64,000 nt of DNA from Ligustrum vulgare (lineage: Eukaryota > Streptophyta > Magnoliopsida > Lamiales > Oleaceae): contig OY743174.1 of the NCBI GenBank assembly GCA_963555705.1, forward strand, positions 55,574,234 through 55,638,233, given 5' to 3'. Shown in pieces: positions 49,451 through 61,651 of the stretch. The notes beneath the pieces are model-generated. The model ran no database searches, was not told the DNA's origin, and worked only from the letters and a program-made list of their open reading frames with translations. Each line of letters opens with the position of its first letter. The stretch's first letter is position 1. The translations under genes and the position numbers were made by a program.

Positions 49451-50047
49451 TGTTAGATATATATTATATATATTAATTGAAATAAATAAATAAATTACGT
49501 AAAGTGCCCAAGTGGTGGAAAATGTGGAATTTAAATGGGAGGTCGGTGGTTCGATTTACATTCCACGCGCATATTTAAATAATTTTTAATCATTTTCGGA
49601 TTAATTTTATTTCTGACTATTGAGGGGATTAATTTTATTTCTGACTGTTGAGGCAGTTTTATATGAAATTATGTAATTCATAAAGTTTCAGTTTTTCCTT
49701 CATTAATCCCTATAGAGGTTATGCATATTTTGTCCCTATAAATTCAAGTTATATTCTCAGAATAAAATACAGAAACATATTCAAGTTATCTCTTTCTTTT
49801 CTTGTTCATCTATTATTTCTATAAGCTATTCTGGAGTAACCTTGAGAGTTCCGAAATCATTTGTAATTGCTGCACATAGTGATTTGATCGTTATATCCTG
49901 GGAGTGATTGTCCAAAGAGGTCCAGCAAATTACGGCGGACAATTTCACTTTAGGACATCGTGCTGTCACGAGTCTCGATCGATAAGTTTTCTTTTCTAAA
50001 ATTTTATTGTTCTAAATAACAGTGTCTGCGACTAGTTTTGAATAACA
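49451..50047 (+). repeat. 5' LTR of copia element 2
   Basis: Contains a tRNA-like segment (about 49500-49575) with GCCCAAGTGGTGGAA and GGTTCGATTTACATTCC, resembling Pol III A and B boxes. The sequence after the LTR is ATCTAAAGTG, similar to copia 1. Confidence 0.93.
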
Positions 50048-50083
50048 ATCTAAAGTGAAATTTCTTGCTATAATTAAGTTGCA

Positions 50084-51370
50084 ATGGCTGCAGTAGATGT
50101 TCATCTGCCTAAATATTCTGAAAAGCCTGATTTATTTGATGGGAAAAATTTTAAGAGATGGCAAATGAAATTACGATTTTATTTGACAACCCTTAAAGTG
50201 GTTGATGCTATTAAATCTGAAAAACCTGTTGCTGCAATTCAAGATAATCCTACCGATGAGAAAATTGAAGTCCTAACTGCTTGGAAACATAAAGATTATA
50301 TGTGCAGAAATTATATCTTGAATTGTTTGTCATTAGATTTGTATGATGTTTACTGGTCATGTAAATCTGCTCAAGAATTATGGGATTCATTAGAAAAGAA
50401 GTATGCTACTGAAGATGCTGGAACTAAGAAATTTGTTGTGGGAAAATTTCTTGAGTTTAAAATGGATGATATTAAAACTGTTGTTAGTCAACTTGAAGAA
50501 TTACAGATTATCATTCATGAGATTCTTGCTGAGGGATATAAAATTTGTGAGGGTTTTCAAGTATCTGCTATTATTGAAAAATTACCACCTGCTTGGAAAG
50601 AGTGTAAAAATAGTTTGAAGCATAAGAGAAAAGAAATGAAATTAGAGGATCTGATTGTCCGAATTATGATTGAGGAAGACAATAGGATGGCAGAACGTAA
50701 AGAGAAACCAGATATGGGTGTCAAAGCTAATCTTATTGAGGGAAATTCTAGTGGTAAGAATTTTGTTGGAAATTCTTCGAAAACTCAGAACTTTAGAGAC
50801 AAAAACAAGGGAAAGAAACTCATTGGGAAAAACAATCGGTCTAAACCCCACTTTAAAAATAAAACTGTTGGTGATTGTTTTGTTTGTGGTAAAACAGGTC
50901 ACTATGCAAAAGATTGCAGTAATAGGAAAGGAAAAGCTGTGAAGAATCAAGCGCATGTAGTAGAGGATGGAAACTTCTCTGCTATGGTGACAGAAGTTAA
51001 TCTAATAAGTAACATGACAGACTGGTGGGTAGATTCTGGAGCTACCAAGCATATTTGCTGCACGAGAGGTGCATTTTCTTCATTCACTCCTGTTAGTGAT
51101 GGAGAATGTCTGTTCATGGGAAATGCTTCCTCCTCCAAAGTCGAGGGAAAAGGAACTGTGACGCTTAGATTTACTTCTGGAAACATACTTAGTTTGAAGG
51201 ATGTTCTTTACGTGCCTGATATTAGGAAAAATCTGGTGTCTGGTTTTATCCTAGTTAAAAAGGGGTTTAAGATTGTATTCGAAAGAAAAAAGTTGTACTA
51301 TCTAAAGGTGGTTCTTTTGTTGGGAAATGGTATGCTGATGAGAGTCTGTTTAAACTCAATGTTTCTGTGA
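50084..51370 (+). pseudogene. copia 2 gag and protease
   Basis: The ATG at 50084 opens the gag ([18 protein letters not shown] near residues 17-34) followed by the CCHC knuckle [14 protein letters not shown] and the protease with an intact DSGAT motif ([13 protein letters not shown]). The correct frame is lost in a run of six A at 51286-51291. After that this frame runs on as nonsense to 51370, while the neighbouring frame continues the pol protein. Confidence 0.92.
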
Positions 51371-52362
51371 TTAATAATAAAGCATCTACTTCTTCTGTTT
51401 ACTTGGTGGATTCTTATGATATATGGCATGCTAGGCTTGGACATGTTAATATGACTTCTATTAAAAAATTGATGAGTCTAGGAAATATTCCTAAGACTGG
51501 AAAATATCCAACCGCTAAATGTGAAACATGTGTTGAATCTAAATTTGCTAGAAAACCATTTCCTAAAGTTGATAGAACTACTTCATTATTAAGTTTAATA
51601 CATTCTGATCTTTGTGATTTAAAAGGATATGTTACTCGTGGTGGAAATAAGTATTTTATTACTTTTATTGATGATTATTCTCGATATTGTTATGTTTATC
51701 TCCTTAAGAGCAAAGATGAAAGTTTTACTAAATTTATTTCCTATAAAACTGAAGTTGAAAACCAGCTTGATAAAACTATCAAAGTCTTAAGATCTGATAG
51801 GGGAGGAGAATATACTGGGGATTTTGAAAAAATTTGTTTTAATAATGGTATCATTCATGAAGTTACACCCCCTTACTCTCCCCAGTCTAACGGGATAGCT
51901 GAACGGAAAAATAGAACCCTTAAAGATATGGTCATTTCAATGCTAAATTCTTCAGGAATGCCTTTTCACATGTGGGGGGAAGCTCTTCTTACTGCCTCTT
52001 ATATTCTTAATAGAATTCCTAGTAAGAAAAATGATAAGTCCTCTTATGAAATGTGGAAGGGTAGAGCACCTTCTTATAAATATCTTAAAGTGTGGAGGTG
52101 TTTTGCTAAAGCTTCTATTCCAGCACCTAAGAGAACTAAGTTTGGTCGTAAAACTGTAGATTGTGTTTTTATTGGCTATGCTCTTCATAGTAAAACCTAC
52201 AGATTTTTAGTCATTGACTCAAAAAATAGCCTTATTGATAAAAACACAATTTTTGAAACCAGAGATGCTGAATTTTTTGAAAATCGATTTCCTTTTAAAG
52301 AAAAATCTGAAGGACCTAGTAGTTCTATTAGTGTGACTCCTAGAGTGAGAAGAGTCCTATGA
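51292..52362 (+). pseudogene. copia 2 GAG-pre-integrase and integrase core
   Basis: Frame continuing after the A-run shift. The zinc-binding region has WHARLGHVNM and CETCVESK. The integrase DDE set is complete: SLIHSDLCDL (D), RSDRGGEY (D) and NGIAERKNRTL (E). The frame is lost again near 52345-52355. Confidence 0.92.
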
Positions 52363-53995
52363 TTTAGAAGAAGCTGAAATTCGAAGAAGCAAAAGACCAA
52401 GGACTGCAACATCTTATGGTCCTGAATTTTTGACCTACTTAGTAGAGGATGATCCTAATACTTTTGGTGAAGCCATAGCTTCGCCAGATTCCATCTTTTG
52501 GAAGGAAGCCATAAATAGTGAATACAATTCTATTGTTTCTAATAACACTTGGGAGCTGGTAGATTTACCTAAATGATGTAAGCCAATCCGATGCAAATGA
52601 TTGTTTAAGAAGAAACTTAAGGCCGATGGTTCAGTTGATAAGTTCAAAGTACGACTTGTAGCTAAAGGATATAGACAAAAAGAAGGAGTCGACTTCTTTG
52701 ATACTTATTCACCTGTGACTAGGATTACCTCTATTAGGATATTAATTGCTATTGCTTCTTTATATGATCTTATTATTCATCAAATGGATGTCAAAACTGC
52801 GTTTTTAAATGGAGACTTAGAAGAGGAGATTTACATGGACCAACCTGAGGGATTTGTTGTAGAAGGCCTAGATGATAAAGTATGTAGACTTAAAAAATCT
52901 CTTTATGGCCTTAAACAAGCTCCTAAGCAATGGCATGAAAAATTTGATAATGTTTTGACATCTAGTGGTTATGTTATAAATGAAGCTGATAAATGTATAT
53001 ATAGCAAATTTGAAAATAATTGTGGTGTGATTATTTGCTTATATGTTGATGATATGCTGATTATGGGAACTAGTTTAGATGTGATTAATAAGACTAAACA
53101 GTTTCTGAAAAAGCACTTCGAGATGAAAGATATGGGTCTTGCTGATGTTATTTTAGGAATTAAAATATTAAGAAATTCTGATGGAATCACTCTAACCCAA
53201 TCTCATTATGTGGAGAAAGTGCTTAAGAAATTTAGTCAATATAATTGTGTTCCTGCTAAAACACCTTATGATGCAAGTATACATTTAAGAAAACACTCAG
53301 GTCCTGGTGTTTCTGCGTTAGATTATGCTAGAGTGATTGGTAGTCTCATGTATCTCATGACTTGCACAAGACCTGATATTGCATATGCGGTGAGTAGACT
53401 AAGCAGATATACTAGTAATCCTAATGGTGAACATTGGGAGGCTCTTATTCGTGTATTGAGGTATTTGAGATACACTCTAGATTTGGGAATACATTATACC
53501 AAATTCCCTGCTGTACTAGAGGGATATTGTGATGCTAATTGGATTTCGGATACGAATGAAACCAAATCTACGAGTGGATATGTTTTCACTTTGGCTGGCG
53601 GTGCCGTATCATGGAAATCCACAAAGCAAACCTGCATTGCGAGATCTACTATGGAGTCTGAATTCATAGCTTTAGATAAAGCAGGTGAGGAGGCTGAATG
53701 GTTAAGGAATTTCCTTATGGATGTTCCTTTGTGGTCAAAACCACTTCCAGCTATTTTTGTTCATTGTGACAGTCAAGCAGCTATTTCGAGAGCTCAAAAT
53801 TCATCCTACAATGGAAAGTCTAGACATATCCGTAGGAGGCACAATACTGTGCGTCAGCTGCTTAAGGATGGGATTATAGCTATTGACTATGTAAAGTCAA
53901 GTGATAATATTGCTGACCCGTTAACCAAAGGATTAGCTAGAGAGCTAATTCAGAAAACATCGAGGGGGATGGGGCTAAAGCCTATTAGAAAATAG
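52355..53995 (+). pseudogene. copia 2 reverse transcriptase and RNase H
   Basis: A single frame from 52355 to 53995 interrupted only by TGA codons at 52574-52576 and 52598-52600, where the family has Gly/other and Trp. The RT has [43 protein letters not shown] and YVDDMLIM. RNase H has [26 protein letters not shown] and the terminal DPLTKGL. The downstream 436 codons are uninterrupted. Confidence 0.93.
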
Positions 53996-54551
53996 ATCAT
54001 CTATAACGGAAACCCAACCTTACGAATGGAGATCCCATGGACAAGGTTCAATGGGACAACAAAGTTATTGGAGTGATCTGTGGGGGTACTACATTGGATT
54101 TATTCTAAACCCCTCCCTATGATGTTGTAGTACCAACTGTATTGGTTAGAGGATGAGCTAATGCTCTTAATGCTTACTATAGTTGTTATCAGTGGGGTGT
54201 TTAGATACAGTACACTCTTGATAGAAGCATCTATTTGAGTGTGGAAGTGGGCCGCTTCCTATGAGAATTAAGGCTAATTTTCTAGAGCACTCAAAGAAAC
54301 TGGGAAAGTTCATGGCCGAAATGAACACAACCGCGAGAACTCAATGATTGTCTTAGAAATTATGTGTGTCTTCTATTGTCCAAGTTTGTAATCATAATTG
54401 ATGAGTTCAAGATATAATTCACTCTACAATTAGCAAACTCGATAGAATATACAAAGCCAAGGTTCAAGTCGAAAGACACCTAAGCTTGCATGATTTCTTC
54501 CTTACTCCAGAATAATATTTATAATTATCTTATTTCTTTCATGTGGGGGAT

Positions 54552-55151
54552 TGTTAGATATATATTATTATATATATTAATTGAAAGAAATAAATAAATT
54601 ACGTAAAGTGCCCAAGTGGTGGAAACTGTGGAATTTACATGGGAGGTTGGTGGTTCGATTCACATTCCACGCGCATATTTAAATAATTTTTAATCATTTC
54701 CGGATTAATTTTATTTCGACTGTTGAGGGGATTAATTTTATTTCTGACTGTTGAGGCAGTTTTATATGAAATTGTGTAATTCATAAAGTTTCAGTTTTTC
54801 CTTCATTAATCCCTATGGAGGTTATGTATATTTTGTCCCTATAAATTCAAGTTATATTCTCAGAATAAAATACAGAAACATATTCAAGTTATCTCTTTCT
54901 TTTCTTGTTCATCTATTATTTCTATAAGCTATTTTGGAGTAACCTTGAGAGTTCCGAAATCATTTGTGATTGCTGCACATAGTGATTTGATCGTTGTATC
55001 CTGGGAGTGATTGTCCAAAGAGGTCGCAGCAAATTACGGCGGGCAATTTCACTTTAGGACATCGTGCTGTCACGAGTCTCGATCGATAAATTTTCTTTTC
55101 TAAAATTTTATTGTTCTAAATAACAGTGCCTGCAACTAGTTTTGAATAACA
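54552..55151 (+). repeat. 3' LTR of copia element 2
   Basis: Same features as the 5' LTR. Its tRNA-like segment (about 54604-54675) is the better preserved copy, with GGTTCGATTCACATTCC. Confidence 0.93.
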
Positions 55152-55204
55152 CTAAATGCACTTAATAAGTTCAACATTTTCTATCTCCACATGACTGAGG
55201 ATGA

Positions 55205-55465
<261 letters not shown>

Positions 55466-55468
55466 TAG

Positions 55469-55839
55469 TGATGCAACCAGGAAAGAGATAAATTAAATAG
55501 AATCAAAGCTTATCTAAAGTATAATAGTTATATTTCATTTCAATTTCTAGTTTAGATACGAAGTTATCTTCAATTTCAATTTCTAGTTTAGAAGAATAGG
55601 AAGTTATTTAATTTCAAGGTCCTTATCTTGAATTAAGGTAATATTTACACACGCACGCACATGAATATATGAATAAGGTTTTTTCTTTTGCTCTCAATTT
55701 TTCTTTCTCGGTCACCTTATTGTTCTTTCATTAAGTTGGTACTTTCCTGCGTTACTTTGGGCTTGGTTAACGGATATGAACATTTTCCGACTAGCAAATT
55801 ATTGTTTTGCTTGTGATATTTGAACAGTCTCATCGTTTA
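55469..55839. other. OPR pseudogene 3' flank, no gene
   Basis: A short direct duplication of TTCAATTTCTAGTTTAGA near 55540-55590 and otherwise nothing recognisable. Confidence 0.5.
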
Positions 55840-56052
55840 GGCCCTGTTCTTTAAAAATTAATTGGCAAATAAATGGAATGTTTTATGTCAAATCAAGGAA
55901 TTGAAATTATTCGTGTTTTCTAGGTAAAATGAAGGGTTAAAAATTGGAGAAAGAAAATGTGGATGGTTAAAAAGTGGTATGAAAAATTATGTAATTTAAA
56001 TTTTTGTAATGATTACAAATTAAATTTTTTATTCCTTTTACCGAACAGGGCC
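55840..56052. mobile_element. PIF/Harbinger-like MITE, 213 bp
   Basis: TIRs GGCCCTGTTC and GAACAGGGCC flanked by TTA on both sides (55837-55839 and 56053-56055). Confidence 0.82.
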
Positions 56053-56569
56053 TTAGAAGTCTCAAGTTTTGTGACCCAATGTAATATGGGATATCCTATA
56101 TGGAATATTGCATTCTTTTAAGGGCTTGTTGTGTTTAGTTTTTTTAAGAATATATATTTTGTGAAAAATCATATTTTTTTAGTGCAAAATTTTTTTTAGT
56201 GGGAGAATGTGTTTGAAAATGACTTTTAAAAAATCTTTACCAAACCGGGCTAAGCATTAGTTATGTCGAAACTGGCCATCCTTTTTTGCAATGTCTGTTT
56301 TATTATTTTGTTGTGATGACGTTGTTACTATTGTTTGTAGTAATAATATTTGTACTTAATGTCACCAAACAATCACTCCAATAGCACTTGAGTCCCCATT
56401 CTGCATTTCTTTAGCAATCATATCCCCAAACTTATGTAAGTTAACAGGGTCATATTTGTTTTGGATGGTTTCCTCCAAATGTTAAATGTGGTGTGACTAT
56501 TTCTCCGAAAACAAGTAGAAGAAGAGAGAAAATGACAAATTGTCCCCGTCTCCATTCACCCCTTGCAGC
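56053..56569. other. intergenic, possible further MITE, no gene
   Basis: A MITE-like segment at about 56118-56252 runs from AAGGGCTTGTTG to CCAAACCGGGCT. The rest has no features I can support. Confidence 0.4.
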
Positions 56570-57905
56570 GATCGGGAATTTTCAATTCTTTCTAAATAAA
56601 ATACTTTTAGAACTTTAAATGCGCGTCGCTACGACTTCTTCCAATTTAATTTAAAGGAGTATTCGTCTAGCCAAATTATAAATGAAATCAAATTAATTTT
56701 CATAAACTTTAAATTTCCAAATTTTATTTATAATATTCCAATGTCACCATTTAAAATCTTAATTCAAATTTTAATGATTTTAAGTCCAATTTTTAAATAT
56801 GTTAAGACCAAACTTCAACTTTAAGTCCAAATTCATTTCCTTCAACATTTTGATCATTGTCCAATTTAAATTTCTCTAATCCCCAAATTTAGCTATTCAT
56901 CACAATTCCAATTGGTATGAAGAAACTCCATTTTTCCCCACACGTTAATTCCATTTCCACTCCCGGATCCTCTCCCTTATTTCCCTAAAAAGAACATTTA
57001 CAATCCTGCAATGCTTGCAATCCTCCCAATCAGACATTTCCCTCTTAAAAGAATTCACACACGTTTATTTTCACACCCAATCTGCATGATTCCATCCTCA
57101 CATCCCTAATCCTCTCCCTCTTTTCCCTAAATCACAATTATCATTCTACTGCAAGTTCCTACAATTCATCCTCAATCAGCAGACTCCCTCAACTTACCAA
57201 AATACAACAGCAATTTACCAAACTTCAGCAAACGGACTATAACATATACTCCATTCTTTCTTTCCACACGAACTCCCCCAAAGCCAAACAAGCAATCTGG
57301 TAAAATTTTATCTACTACCCTACTGAAATGGTTCCAGAGCACCACCACAACCAGCCTCCTCCAATCCTCCTAGCCAAACCCGTGGCCCTCACCCACGACA
57401 ATCACCACCACAGTAAACCAATTCACAGCCAACCCCCTACTGCCCAATCGACCATGAACAAACCGCAGCCACAATCGCCCCTGTTCAATGCCATCAATTG
57501 AAACTCAATCACCAAATCCACCATTCACTCTCTCCCTCAAACCGCGATCGAACGCTCATCCTCGACTCCACTTCCCCATTCGAAAAATCAAAGCCAAATC
57601 CCCCAAATAAAACACAAAACAAAGAATTTAACAAAACCCAAATACCGTACCTTGATCGCCATCTTGTATTGGCCGGAGTTCTTTCGCCGGACGGCCTCAA
57701 AAACCGAGCCCATAGCCTCGGTTAACTCCCTTTTTCCCAGCCAAAAAACCGCCCAAATCTCCCTCCTCACCACCAACCACCAAATCCCCAGTCACCACCA
57801 CGCATCGACGGCGGTATCGCCGACTTTACCGCCGGCGATTGGAAGCCAGAGGAGGGGCTTCGCCCCTCCCATTTTTTCTTTTCATTTCTCGGCCTCTCTC
57901 TGTTA
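56570..57905 (+). repeat. chromovirus LTR fragment (5' part)
   Basis: Shares with 27936-28777 and 34152-34500 the start GGGAATTTTC, the GCG(C/T)GTCGCTACGA block, ATTCGTCTAGCC, the long CA-rich stretch and the CCGGCG-rich stretch, in the same order. It contains the hairpin GAGGGGC TTC GCCCCTC near 57855. The 3' half of the LTR is missing; the MULE starts where it stops. Confidence 0.65.
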
Positions 57906-58183
57906 ATTTACGGCTGATTGATTTAAAGGGCATAGTCAAACAAAACTTTCATTTAAAAAGACCACTATGATAATTTATGAGTTCAATAGCCTCTTAGTTG
58001 AAAAAAATGAGAAAATGATTTATATAATTACCCAAATGTCCTTGAGTTCAAAACAAAACCTAATTCTTTCTTTCTTCCAATTGCCAACGTGGTCAGCTGC
58101 TGGGTCTTCTTCCTCTCCCACAAACGAACATTTTCGCGCCATCTCCCTGCTCTTCCCTCTTCTGGAACCCAGCTGCACTTCCA

Positions 58184-58880
58184 TCTTTGAACCAAGAAAT
58201 ACATTGTCTTCATTTGAGTAATAATCTTGTTGAAGTTTGGAAATCTATTTTGCAACATTGGTATTGGGCATTTGTAGAAGAAGAGAAGGTAAGTTTTAAT
58301 CTGAAAAATTCGTAACCATTTTATATAAACAATGTCTGAATCAAAACCTTCATGATGTATTTTTGATTTTGTGTTGCGATTCTGCGCGTAACGATTTAGA
58401 AGTCGTTTTAGGCATACGGATGTCGTTATTATGAATGTATTCTTTTCATCGATATTTATGATAGTTGAAGTAATATATATGTTGGTAAATACATGTTTCT
58501 CATCATATCTAAAAGTTGGAACAATATCTCCTTCTTTGAACCAAGAAATACATTATCTTCCTTTGAGTGATTATCTTATTGAAGGTTGAAAATCTATTTT
58601 GCAACATTGGTATTGGGCATTTGGAGAAAAAGAGATTCTAAGGTTTAATTTGAACAATTTGTAACCATTATATCTAAGCAATGCCTGAATCAAAACCTTC
58701 ATGATGTTTTTTTTGATTTTATGTTGTGATTCTGTGCGTAACGATTTAGAAGTCGTTTTGGGAATACGGATGTCGTTATTCTGGATTTATTCTTTTCATC
58801 GATACTTGTTATTGTTGAAGTAATATATATGTTGGTAAATATATGCTTCGCACCATATCTAAAAGTTGGAACAATATCTG
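58184..58880 (+). repeat. 349-bp tandem duplication in the MULE 5' region
   Basis: Copy 1 (58184-58532) and copy 2 (58533-58880) begin TCTTTGAACCAAGAAATACA and stay similar throughout. Each carries AACGATTTAGAAGTCGTT (58390-58407 and 58740-58757) and a second half-site ATGTCGTTATT. Confidence 0.92.
58281..58292 (+). other. probable leader-intron donor of the MULE transposase transcript
   Basis: GAAGAGAAG followed by GTAAGTTTT is a near-consensus donor. The acceptor TTGCAG precedes the start codon at 58961. The same position in the second tandem copy has lost the donor. Confidence 0.5.
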
Positions 58881-58960
58881 AAGCATGTCCTATGCATTTG
58901 TGTTTCACCGCAGTTAGATATTGCATGTTTTACTTTGAAAAGCTATTTTGAATTGCAGTT

Positions 58961-61430
58961 ATGGACAATGTGGATATGGTGTGGATATCAGCATGTTACC
59001 CAGGTGAGTTTGAGCAGAATCTTGAAGGTATATGGATATGGAAATATGTGGGGAATGAAAGAGGAAGAACATTTCCTATTCTTGTTTCGAGGACGATTTC
59101 GTACGTAGAATTGTATGACAAAGTGAAACAGGAGCTCAACATTGATTCAAGGATACATGAAATAGAGATGGCATGTCCTTCCCCAATGATATCTAAGATT
59201 TCAATAGCACCGATTGTCATTGATTGTGACAACAATGTGAAGTGGTTTATGTCGGTATGTAGAGAAACACCTCTATGCATAACTCTTTTGAAAAAACCTC
59301 CTGAAAATCGAGAATGGATTGATCTTGATACATGTGTATCACGAGTGGGGCGTGAGAAAGAAGTTGAAAATATGAACACAGAGGCAGATGCTGTACAAAA
59401 GGACAATGTTGCAACCGATGGCAATGATTGTGGAATGTTGTTAGATTGGAACGATTTTCATGTAATTCGAGATAGCCCTCAAAGGCCAACTGCACAATGC
59501 TTGGGAGCCACGGATGATGTCAGGTTGCTTGAAATTGAACCTTTTAGTCAGACAGGAGCAGGTGACAATAATGCTGATTTGAGTGAACCTGACTCCCATA
59601 CTCAGAATCTTGCAGATGACAATATTGATGGCCGAACAAATGAGGGCTATTCGCAGGCTGTAGTTTCAAGTTTTCCTTCTGTCCATTTCGGTTCGTCTGT
59701 AAGAATTCCAGAAGACGAAGATATTCAAGCAAAAACAGTTGTTTCCAACAAAGAACGCCTTGATAGAAAAATTGCAGTGGCTTGCTCTGAAGTGTCACTT
59801 TGAATTCAAAGTTAAGAAGTCAAATAAGAGCATTTATATAGTTGTTTGTGTGGAGGAAAACTGCAAGTGGCAGTTGCGGGCAACCAAAATGAAAAATTCT
59901 AATATCTTTCAAGTTCGAAAATATCAAGGTCTTCATAATTGCTCTATGAGTGTTCGTCGCAAAGACCATAGGCATGCGTCCTATATGGTTATTGGAAAAC
60001 ACATTGTCTCAAAGTATCAAGATGCCAACCGAATTTATAGGCCGAGAGATATTATTAACGATGTTCGTCGAGAACTTGGCATAACGATAAGTTATACCAA
60101 GGCATACATGGCGAAAGATTATGCTGCTGCATTGATTCGCGGGAATCCCCGTGAAAGTTATGCTAAATTGCCATCGTATTGTCATATGTTGGAGTTGCAA
60201 AATCCAGGCACCCAAACATTCATTCGAACTACTAGAGAGCAGCATTTCAAATACTTTTTTATGGCATTGGGACCAAGCATACGTGGATTTCTTACCTCGA
60301 TTCGACGAGTAATTTCTGTGGATGGGACATTCTTGACATCGAGTCGAAAAGGTACTCTACTTTTAGCAACTTGTCAGGATGGAAATTATCAAATATATCC
60401 GCTCGCTTGGGGAATAGTAGATTCAGAAAATAATAAGTCATGGACATGGTTCTTTAGAAAGTTGCAGACAATCACAGGCGATACAGATGACCTTGTGATA
60501 ATTTCCGACCGTGCAACAAGCATTAAACATGGCTTTCATAAAGTTTTCAAGCTTGCCCATCATGGAAATTGTATTTACCACATCCAAACGAACCTGAAGA
60601 GTCGATTTCCACGTTGTGATCTTGCACATTTGTTCATGACAACAGCGGAGGCTTATACAGTCCCTGAATTTGAGAATTATTTGGCAGCATTGTTAAGTAA
60701 GAATGATGGAATTAAGGACTACTTACTGGAAGAAGATTATCGTTATTGGTCTAGAGCGCACTTTGATGGTATACGGTACAATATCATGACCACAAACAAT
60801 GCAGAGACATTGAATGGTTTGCTGAAGAGTGCTCGAGATTTTCCTATAATTGGTTTGATTGACCATATCCGAGAGACACAACAAAGGTGGTTTTATGAAA
60901 GACACGTCGAAGCAGGGAAATGTGCGACCATTCTCACCCCAGCTTTGGAAAAGAAGATGTGCATGAAATATAATGAATCGAATGGTCTGGATGTAAATCC
61001 CATTTCTCCGGACATTTATGATGTTGGTAACAATCTGGGCCGGTACATAGTCGACTTCGATGCACGAAGATGTACATGCAAGAAGTTTGATCTTGACAGG
61101 TTCCCATGCGAGCATGCAATTGCTGCGGTAAGGTATAAAGGGGATGATGGTTACAGTATATGGAGTCCCTTTTATACTACTACTTATTGGAAGCAAGCAT
61201 ATTCTGAGTTTGTGTATCCTTTGCCGAACGAAGTTGAATGGAAAATTCCGGAGCATGTGATGTCCAGAAATGTATTACCACCTTTGAAGCGAAAACAAAG
61301 TGGTCGCCCATCAAAAAAGAGGAAAAGATCTGCTGGAGAATCACGCAATCCTCGCAAGTGCAGTAAGTGCAAAAAATCAGGTCATAATAGGTCCACTTGT
61401 ACGAGCCTTGGAGCTGGGGATCAGCAATAA
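58961..61430 (+). pseudogene. MuDR-type MULE transposase, one frameshift
   Basis: Two overlapping frames. 58961-59803 gives the PB1-like N-terminal part (GIWIWKYVG, TISYVELYDKVKQELNI, VKWFMSVCRETPLCITLL) and an acidic linker. 59739-61430 (563 codons) gives the rest. Numbering in the second frame: a C2HC DNA-binding zinc finger (C37, C42, H66, C68); the MULE catalytic domain with VDGTF (D195), ISDRA (D257) and NNAETLNG (E356, a likely third acidic residue); a SWIM zinc finger (C445, C447, C457, H459); a basic nuclear-type stretch KRKQSGRPSKKRKR; and a CCHC knuckle (C541, C544, H549, C554). The homologous frame switches near 59735-59750 (GTTGTTTCC), consistent with loss of one base in a T run. 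No other defect, so it was recently active or is still close to functional. Confidence 0.9.
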
Positions 61431-61651
61431 TGGACGGAGTGAAAAACTTCTTTTCTTATTATAATTTCACTTACATACGCTATTTTGCTATTTTATTTGT
61501 TGTATTGGAACGAGGTTGTAGTCAATTTATATCGTTCTAAATTTGTGTTCAATGATCACGTATAGGAATTGTCATTTTTTGTCCAGAAATGATTGCTGTA
61601 ATGTTCCAGTTATGAATTGTACCATGCAGTGTTTAATCTACGCAAAACGAG

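Larger units (their letters stand above)
49451..55151 (+). mobile_element. Ty1/copia retrotransposon 2, 5.7 kb, young
   Basis: LTRs 49451-50047 (597 bp) and 54552-55151 (600 bp) start TGTTAGATATATATTA and end TTTTGAATAACA. The perfect 5-bp duplication CTAAA is at 49446-49450 and 55152-55156. A polypurine ATGTGGGGGA precedes the 3' LTR. The LTRs differ at only about 20 positions by eye, so this is a recent insertion. All protein domains are present but broken by two frameshifts and two stops. Confidence 0.95.

Noticed and set aside
49500..49575. A true tRNA gene
   Set aside because: The A- and B-box-like parts are present, but no full cloverleaf or anticodon stem can be drawn, and it is duplicated because it is LTR sequence.
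57498..58258. Several 60-84 codon frames rich in Pro, Ser and His
   Set aside because: They cover the CA-rich part of the chromovirus LTR fragment and the MULE leader, both repeat DNA.
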